DNA from: Platerodrilus igneus
Lineage: Eukaryota > Arthropoda > Insecta > Coleoptera > Lycidae
Assembly: GCA_036346225.1 (NCBI GenBank)
Contig: JARFIW010001469.1
Span: 12,308,001 to 12,372,000 of the forward strand
Direction of reading: 5' to 3'
DNA: 64,000 nucleotides
Below are positions 57,180-64,000 of the stretch, piece after piece. The position numbers and the translations under genes were made by a program. Position 1 is the stretch's first letter; each line of letters opens with the position of its first letter. The notes beneath the pieces are model-generated. The model was not told the DNA's origin, ran no database searches, and saw only the letters and a program-made list of their open reading frames with translations.

Positions 57180-57524
57180 GGAAAAATTAATAGGTTGGGT
57201 CGGCGCCGGGCGGTAACCTATTTTCGGTTTTTTGGGAAAAACCTGGGTGGGTTTAATTTGAAAACTCGGGGGTCGTCTGTGTAAATGGTTGTGCATGTTC
57301 CGTGTCGTGTGGGTTGTGTTCCTTTCCCTGGGTTCTTTGGTGCGGTGCTGGTGGTTTAAACGCTCTTTTTCCGCGGGTGGGCGGGGTGAAGGTGTCGTTT
57401 TGTAGTGAAAGCGCGTCTGGGGCTTAACGTTGCGGCTTCTGGGTGAATTGTGGGCGGCGGTTCTGGTGAAAGGGTGTTGGCGACAAAGGGCGGTGGACTA
57501 ACCTTTGGGTGGGATAAAGAATTA
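57180..57524. other. Anomalous G/T-rich junction sequence
   Basis: Strikingly rich in G and T on the plus strand (for example GGGTGGGCGGGGTGAAGGTG), unlike everything else in this AT-rich window. No coding frame or repeat was found. It adjoins the damaged inner end of the right palindrome arm. Confidence 0.6.
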
Positions 57525-58215
57525 TTTTATGTGCGATGGACTGACTTAATACATCCGGGTTTTTTGTTGCATTTGGGTTAGTAAAAAAGACCTTTTAGTT
57601 ATGAGGGCTTGCGAAAAGGATGGACTAAACCGTATAAAAAGGTTATTCTAAAAACGTTTTATCAAAATGGCGATAACAAAGACGAACTAAGGAATGCGGG
57701 TTTCGTAACCTTGGCGTACACCACACGCAAAGGGGCCAAACATTGTTTTTGCCCGTAAAGAACCTTTCGGATCATTTAAAACCGAGGGTCTTAAATAAAA
57801 ACCATATATTCCCAAAAGTGGTGGAATGCAACTACCAACGTGTGGGGAAAAGGATTTCCCCAATACCGACAAGAAGAAGTCGATGCTAACAAGATACGTA
57901 TGCAGGATATAGTGGGAAAGCTGCGATTAAAAGTTGTCCGCTGCAAGAATTACACGAAGGTGGATCTGGTTGTCGGCGGAATCAAAGACTTTAAATATAG
58001 AGGCAAACTTCGGTACATTTTCAATTCGAAAACCTGCGGTCTTTTGTATCAAACTATTGGTTAGAAAAGGAGATAAAGACTTGGGTGTCGATTTAAAAAC
58101 TGCGAATAAAATTAGATTTCCCTGAAACAAACATGAAAGGACTGTCTTCTGTGTATAACTTTGTATTAAAATTAAGTTTAAATGACTCCATGCTTGGATT
58201 AAATATTTTTTTTTA
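57525..58215 (+). pseudogene. Unrecognised virus-like gene, copy 3 (second half)
   Basis: Matches the last part of copies 1 and 2 from the segment encoding ELKDYF onward, through EPFGSFKTEG-like and DLVVGGIKDFKYRGKLRYI-like parts to the end. About one base in fifteen or so is missing relative to copy 2 in the first 300 bp, destroying the frame. The first half of the gene is absent. Confidence 0.65.
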
Positions 58216-58289
58216 TGTTTGAAATAAACATTTTATAATAGTATATAACATTGTTCTTTATTTATAAAAGGCTGTACGTTACCCCGAAA

Positions 58290-58385
58290 AGCAGTCCGAG
58301 AGGGGCAGCGCATGGGAGGGGTGGCGGGGGCGCATGGGGTGTGATGGCGGGGTGCTCATGGGCTGGGATGTTTGGGCGTACACGA
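58290..58385 (+). repeat. GC-rich minisatellite, copy 3
   Basis: GCGCATGGGAGGGGTGGCGG and similar units at the same place relative to the gene as in copies 1 and 2. Confidence 0.6.
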
Positions 58386-60840
58386 GGGAAGCGGATGTTA
58401 ACAGTCCCGCATCAATTTTTATTTGGTTGGATCGTGCGTATGTATCCGGGTAAAAACGGCCGTTATTAATAAAATTTTTATCGAGGGAAGATGACAAAAG
58501 GTAATCATTCCTAATAGTACAACAATCTACGCATGGGGGTAAAGATATAAGATAGTTGTTTATATTTGTATGATTTTGTAAATCTATTGTATATATTAGT
58601 TTTAAATTCCATAATTTTTAAGTTCTTCGCCCACCTTCCAAATCCTTCCTGCTTCTATCCTGGTTGACAGAGTATACGTGTTACTACGTGGTATTCGCGG
58701 GACACCGGTTTTAGATTTCTAGGAAAGGTTGGTTAAAGCATATGTCTTGGTAGCGAAAAAGGGTTTTAAAGATGGAGTTAAATAAAGATGGGAAAATTAG
58801 TCTTTAAAAGGCATAACTTTGTATGGGTGGTCCTATTTAAAATCTATTTACAGATTTGGGGTCCCTAGAAAATTTAATATTAGTTGATACCAAACAAAAT
58901 ATATTTATCTTAAAAGAGTGACTACCCCGCGTATAATAAATACAATATAACACTTGTCAACAAAAAGTTGTAGGAAAATTAAAGACGTATTTAATGGGGG
59001 GTCCAGTATTAGAATTTGTTGGTAGTAGGGTAAGTCCTACTGTATTGTAGGCGAAAAGATACGATTAAAAAGATTAAAGGGGTCTCACGAATTGTAGTTA
59101 TAAAACCGAGGTCTTACAACCTATAACGAGCATATACCTCAAAAGGGTAAGCATGCAACTACGCAGCAGTGGCGGAGAATAAGAATTCTCCAATAAGAAA
59201 TTAAAGTTTCCATGTACGTAGCACCAGTCATTGGGAAATGGTCGAAATGTTAAACCTATAAAGGGATTATTAATTGTGGTTTAGAAAATAATAGTTTTTG
59301 GCTAAATAAAATAGCTTAGACTGGTTAATGTATATGGTTACATACTCGTACACATCCACAAACATCTGTTTACGTCCACAATGGCGATACCGGTAGTTTT
59401 TGTTTAACAAATAGTAGGAAAGATACGTAGGTGTTAGTGGGGAAGCCCATAGGATCGTTGGAATCAAAAAGAACGGTGCGGCGGGATGTATGGTGGTTCC
59501 GTTAGAATAATCGAAAGTGGTTAATCGGTCGTATTAGATGTTTAAATAAGCGAAAGTGTAAAGGCTACATAAACAAAAATTTAATTAACCGACAAAAAAG
59601 GTGCGATGTGCTACACTTATAAAAAAGTATGGAATGGTGCTTTTAGCGCCCTAGCAGTAAAAAGGGCGACTGACTTTTCCAAGCAACTACAAGAATAGCA
59701 GTAGCGCAGAGAAGGGGTATGCATGTATTATACAGTTGCTGCAAAATATGTTAGTTTACGCGTAGCTCGGATGTGTAATTGATCACGACTTAAAGATCCT
59801 CGGAGGTTTAAAAATTCTCAGCCCATTGTCGTTCGAAAATGTTTGGAAATTATCAAAACGGTAGCGGGTCGAAGTTTAATGGATGATTGACCGAGTTTTT
59901 CTACCTTTACGAGGGAATTGGAAGTTGACAGACATCGAGCATCTAATTCTCTATTTGGAGGATATCGAGTACTTACCGGTTCTAGAAATCAATACGTGCG
60001 GCCGACCGCTATGCGAAAGTGTAAAAGCCTACAGAAGCAAAATTTAATTATCAGACGAAAAGTGTGCGATGTGCTATAGAAAGTATAAAAAATGGTGCTT
60101 TGCATCGCTCCTAACAGTAAAAAGGAGAGTGACTTTTTCTAGCAATTACAAGAATAGCAGTAGCGCGGCGAAGGGGTATGCATGTATTATACAGCGCATT
60201 GTTGCTCTAAAATATGTTAGTTTACGAGAAGCTCGAACGTGCACAAATTAAATTTCAATCTATAATTAACCACGGTCGTAAAAATAGGAAATTAATGGGT
60301 AATTCTAATACCGTTAAGCATATACTTTCGCTTGGTGATTCATTTGGAGAAATATTCAAACCCCCCATTTCCTAAAATATGACGTAGAAGTTATTTAAAA
60401 TTAAATTGTTGTAAGTATCCTGTAGACAACAAGTTGGTATTTTCTTAGTAATGGTTTAAAGTGTTTTTGGTTATAGTAGCATTGCATCTTCTACAGCACG
60501 ACTTGCACACAACTTGTGTGCGTGTGCTACCACCCTTTGGATTTTTAATATGCACGCGATCCGTATAACATGGAAGACGTTTTCCGGTGTTTCTACTAAC
60601 GGCATTCGCACCATCGACGAAGCGAACCAGGTGCATGCATTAGCGCTAAATGTATTGGACGAGCAGCAAGGATTATGACATCATTTAGTTCCCCGCCGAA
60701 TCCTCAACATCGTTCGGTGTCTTCGAAACCTTCGGTTGCATTCTATAAGGAACATAAATCAGGTACGCTCGAGTAAACTTTTTAGTTAGTTCGATTACAA
60801 GTTTCCAAAGTCTATAGTGCGGGTTTTGTTTTGTACTAAA

Positions 60841-61170
60841 ATGGTACCTGCAAACGTTTTAATGCAACCTTGCGGTGCTTCCTATACCTGGAAAATGCTC
60901 CAAACGGCACCAGAACAAATGTCGTGTGAACATCGCCCAGGGTTGCCGTCCGCAGCAAAGTACTTAAACTTGGGCTTGCGGTATCGCTTTTACGAGAATA
61001 AACCTTCAGCGACACAAGGAAAACAGCACGGTATGTCATTAAGGTAAACGTTCAACCCCCAGCTGTTAAAGGGTCTTGTACGAAACAACCACGAATTATG
61101 TGTAAGTATGCGATTTCGAAATGGAAAACTACTAGCCGCACATTTAAGGAGCAACAAACATAAAATGCAT
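60841..61170 (+). pseudogene. Zinc-finger protein, right-arm copy
   Basis: Mirror copy of 51310-51649. It begins MVPANV at 60841, but small deletions remove the first Cys pair from frame and put the finger residues (CGASYTWK) in a shifted frame; RYRFYEN follows at about 60980. Less intact than the left copy. Confidence 0.55.
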
Positions 61171-61849
61171 CAGTTACCGCTACTAACGAAGATGGGTAGA
61201 AATGATTAGCCAGCGTTTAACAACGATGGCTAGCTATCGCATAAAAACCCAGCGTCGACAATGGAGTGTCCGAGTTTCTTTGGAAGCAGAAGACGATTTA
61301 TTCGATTATAATGAAAAAGAATACAACATAAATAAGTCCTGCGAATGCTACGGCGTCTTAACACTCAACGGCAACTGTGGTGCGAAGAATCCGATGTTGA
61401 ATGCTGTTAATGACATTGTGGTTTAACGTCTTCGTGATCTGAAATATACCGCAGTCTTGGAAACCATACAGATTCTAAATCAGAGGAATTATGAAACATG
61501 GTGTCGCGGTTGGTCTATGGAAAGTGCTCATATTTAGAAAACTAAATTAATAAGTATTACCTGAATGACGTGTCTAGGAGGTAAAAATATTGTTAGGTTA
61601 CGATAATGTGGTTTATTTAAACTGTAATAAAATTCGTTCTGTATAGTTACTCTTTATTACAGTTTTAAAATTGTAGATTTTGTTATTAAATTTAAGGTAT
61701 CCTGTGGTGGAAATTGATAATGTTTATAAGTGTTTGATAATGTAACGTGTCATTTTAATGATCTGTCTTACGTGATTCGGATCTACATAAGATTCGTAGA
61801 TATTACAAGGATGGCAGCTGTATAAAATTGACGCATCGCTTCGTGTACA

Positions 61850-62640
61850 GAAATCTTAAAATGTCGGGTAGCTCCTGGGGATGGTGCAATCTGAAAAATT
61901 TAAAGAGATTGGGTAGCTGGAAAATTCTAATATTATTAATACCAAACAAGGTAGGTTTATCTCGTGGGTGGAAATGCTGGAGAATAGATGCTTATGAGCT
62001 CGCAGAGGGTATAGTGGTAACTTTGCAGGGCGTGGTCCGATTTCAAATCTGTTTACAGATTCGGATTCTACATGAAATTCTGAGACTAACAAGATGTGTG
62101 CATGTATAAAATTTTATGAAGAACGCTCTAAAAGTCGCGTACAGGTGAAGAAATCTTAAAATTGGGTAGCTCCTGGGGATGTGCTAATTCTGAAAAATTC
62201 GCTAGAAGATCTGGGTAGCTGAGAAAATTACATTTGCATTAATACACAAACAAGTTATGGTTTCTATCGTTTCGAAAGATGCATGTAACGAAGTTAAATT
62301 TTGTTAGGTTTGCTTTTAGGAAATAGCAAAAATTAAAGATCAGGACTTTAAAGGGGGTATAACTTTGATTGGTCCGATTTCAAATCTGGTTTAAGTTTGG
62401 ATTCACTAAAATTTTAGACTAACAAATGTATGTGATAAAAATTTTATAAGAACGCTCAAAAGTTTCTACAGGTAAAATTTTAAAAGGGGTATCCTGGGTT
62501 TGGTGCAATCTGAAAAATTCCTAGAAATTCACTGAAAATCTAATTTAATTGTCCAAACAATATAGGTTTATTAGCCCGAAAGTATCTCAAAATTGGGTAG
62601 CTCAGGATTAGGTCTATCTGATTTTTAGAAGGATTGGTTG
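61850..62640 (+). repeat. Satellite monomers, right arm
   Basis: About three monomers of the family at 49735-50560 in the opposite orientation, with GGGTAGCTCCTGGGGATG, CCAAACAAGGTAGGTTTATC and CAAATCTGTTTACAGATTCG. The last monomer (62460-62640) is the most diverged. Confidence 0.75.
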
Positions 62641-62810
62641 GGGTACAAATGAATTAAACCACAAGGTCGGAGTTATCTCAGGCGTGAGCAAGTGGTAGAT
62701 TCATCTCTCACGGAAATGTAAATTGGTCAGATTGTATGGTGCAAATGTGGATGCTAGGATGCAAATCGTGGATAACTGGATTCCATGAAAATGGTTACTA
62801 CGCTAACATA

Positions 62811-64000
62811 TGATAGGTTTATTAAAATATGTTTCAGATTTAAGAAGTTCCACTACCACAAGGTTTTTATCGAAGATTGTAACACTTTTGAATAACGGGC
62901 TGGAAATCCTGGTTTCGGCTCCATATCTTACTTCCCAGTTTTGCACAAGTTTCACATTACAACGTTTGCGTATATTCTCCATCGTTTCCCAAAGACTGCA
63001 TTATTCATTAGCTTGAACAAGTTTATCTCAAATTCATTCCTTGTTCGTTTCCGAAGTTCAGTATTGAGGTCAATGTAAGATTTTAGCCAGCAGCTTTGTT
63101 TAAATTTTAGGACTCCATGAATTGCAGATAATTTAAGTCCATTTTCTAAAGCTTGTTTCAGGTTTCTATAATGGATCACATATCTTCTTTTAGCATTTAG
63201 TGTAGCCATTAATTTGGTACTTTGAGTTTTTGATACAGGCGGTTTTCCAATCTTCAGATCAATGTACTCCGGACAGAATGGGATGTCTTTATCTACATCA
63301 TGAATAGATTCCAGATACTCGAAATCCACCTCCAAGATATAACCATCATTCGCATTATCATGAACTGATGTCACGTCGATGTTAGTGTCCACCCATTCAA
63401 ATCCTCCATAGGGCAAGGGTTGACTCATGGCCCATCCATATTGATTATTAACGTCATAATGCATAAGATACACATCGGGGTTGGAAGGATCATACGTTAG
63501 TAAATATTTCTTATTCGCCGATGCATGCGATTCCGAACACACTTGACTAAGTCCTCCCCGTATACCCTTCTCAATAAATAACAACGGATCAATGTCAGTC
63601 AATAACTCAGGTTCCTGGCGTGTATGCTTCAACATTCCGCCCCAAGTGTATGCTGGAAGGGTGTAATAGTGGGCGGCGTCTAGTCCATAAGCTAAATGAC
63701 CACTTGCACGAAACTGTTCAAATACTTCAACCAATAGCATCACATCGGTCTTAAGGTATAAGTCAGAGTACTGCCCCTGTTTTGAATATTAAATGCTTTC
63801 CACACTTTTATGCATGCGCATACTGCTTGTTAGTAATTCCTCTACATTCCAGCAAATTGTAAAACTCTTGTTGAGTAGGTAGTGAAGCGTAATTCAGCTT
63901 TTCAAAGGAATCTATGAAATCGTACGGGTATACACCTTTTTTAGTTAGTAATTCAAACTTCTCATTTGTCAATCCAGAAAATTCATTTTTATTAACCGAT
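62811..64000 (-). pseudogene. Protein-primed type B DNA polymerase (Polinton/adintovirus type), partial
   Basis: The replication polymerase of Polinton-like elements, which primes from a terminal protein. Minus strand from the window edge: KGVYPYDFIDSFEKLNYASL (about 63930-63870), a stop or frameshift near 63810, then an open part 63743-62952 with HYYTLPAYTWGGMLKHT, EKGIRGGLSQ, the palm motif HYDVNNQYGWAMSQPLPYGG and FKLMNNAVFGK. After that motif the frame shifts and the conserved MENIRKR part continues in another frame to FNKPII near 62815. The similarity stops where the right palindrome arm begins, so the final catalytic (YxDTD) segment is missing. The N-terminal part lies beyond the window. 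Confidence 0.85.

Larger units (their letters stand above)
57525..62805. repeat. Right arm of the giant inverted repeat
   Basis: Inverted match to 49530-55150. Identity is very high at 59300-60700 and lower at both ends, where short deletions are common. It ends near 62805, where the left-arm equivalent (about 49530) also loses similarity. Confidence 0.9.

Noticed and set aside
1..64000. CRISPR arrays, bacterial operons, tRNA and rRNA genes
   Set aside because: No regularly spaced repeats with unique spacers, no tRNA cloverleaf with intact A and B boxes and no rRNA stretch was recognised by eye; the gene content is insect-like.

Overview
The window is repeat-dense, AT-rich eukaryotic DNA, most likely from an insect. 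A CYP9-like cytochrome P450 with a 45-bp intron, and a mix of piggyBac, ZMYM1-type hAT, pogo, gypsy, RTE/craniofacial-type LINE, jockey, Penelope-like, foldback and Polinton-like elements, favour a beetle or a similar holometabolous insect; this assignment is inference. The only convincing host gene is the 3' end of the P450 (7349-7842). Almost everything else that can be recognised is mobile or virus-derived DNA, much of it nested.

Layout. 1-7.3 kb: dispersed repeats, a broken DUF4817-type transposase N-terminus, and a cluster of short inverted-repeat elements containing a near-perfect palindrome. 7.3-7.8 kb: last two P450 exons. 8.0-8.4 kb: a hairpin retroposon, with a sister copy at 27.75 kb. 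9.3-19.2 kb: a transposase-like gene on the minus strand, cut in two by a complete gypsy element (two 1454-bp LTRs, 4-bp target duplication). 20.1-24.8 kb: a virus-like segment with a packaging ATPase of the Polinton/adintovirus type, an unrecognised multi-fragment gene, a GC-rich minisatellite and satellite monomers. 28.9-36.4 kb: a LINE on the minus strand, interrupted by a nearly intact 3.75-kb hAT element with an exact 8-bp target duplication. 36.5-39.9 kb: a pogo/jerky-type element with a C-terminal zinc finger. 39.9-45.4 kb: an older hAT transposase remnant holding three insertions: a 703-bp hAT MITE, and a 3.7-kb foldback element (9-bp target duplication) that itself contains a 1.7-kb hAT MITE and a Penelope-like RT fragment at its centre. 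45.4-47.9 kb: a piggyBac element with TTAA flanks. 48.2-49.3 kb: OTU-like and jockey-like remnants. 49.5-62.8 kb: a very large imperfect inverted repeat whose arms carry further copies of the virus-like segment of 20-24 kb, with a zinc-finger gene in each arm. 62.8-64 kb: a protein-primed type B DNA polymerase, cut off where the right arm begins and continuing past the window edge.

The most interesting object is the virus-like family (ATPase, unknown genes, palindromic satellite monomers, adjacent PolB), present in three copies, two of them forming the giant palindrome. The strongest caution is that many reading frames in unrelated elements break by single bases in homopolymer runs, and that the right palindrome arm and its G/T-rich junction look indel-rich. 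Unpolished long-read sequence or a foldback chimera must be excluded before the breaks or the palindrome are read as biology.
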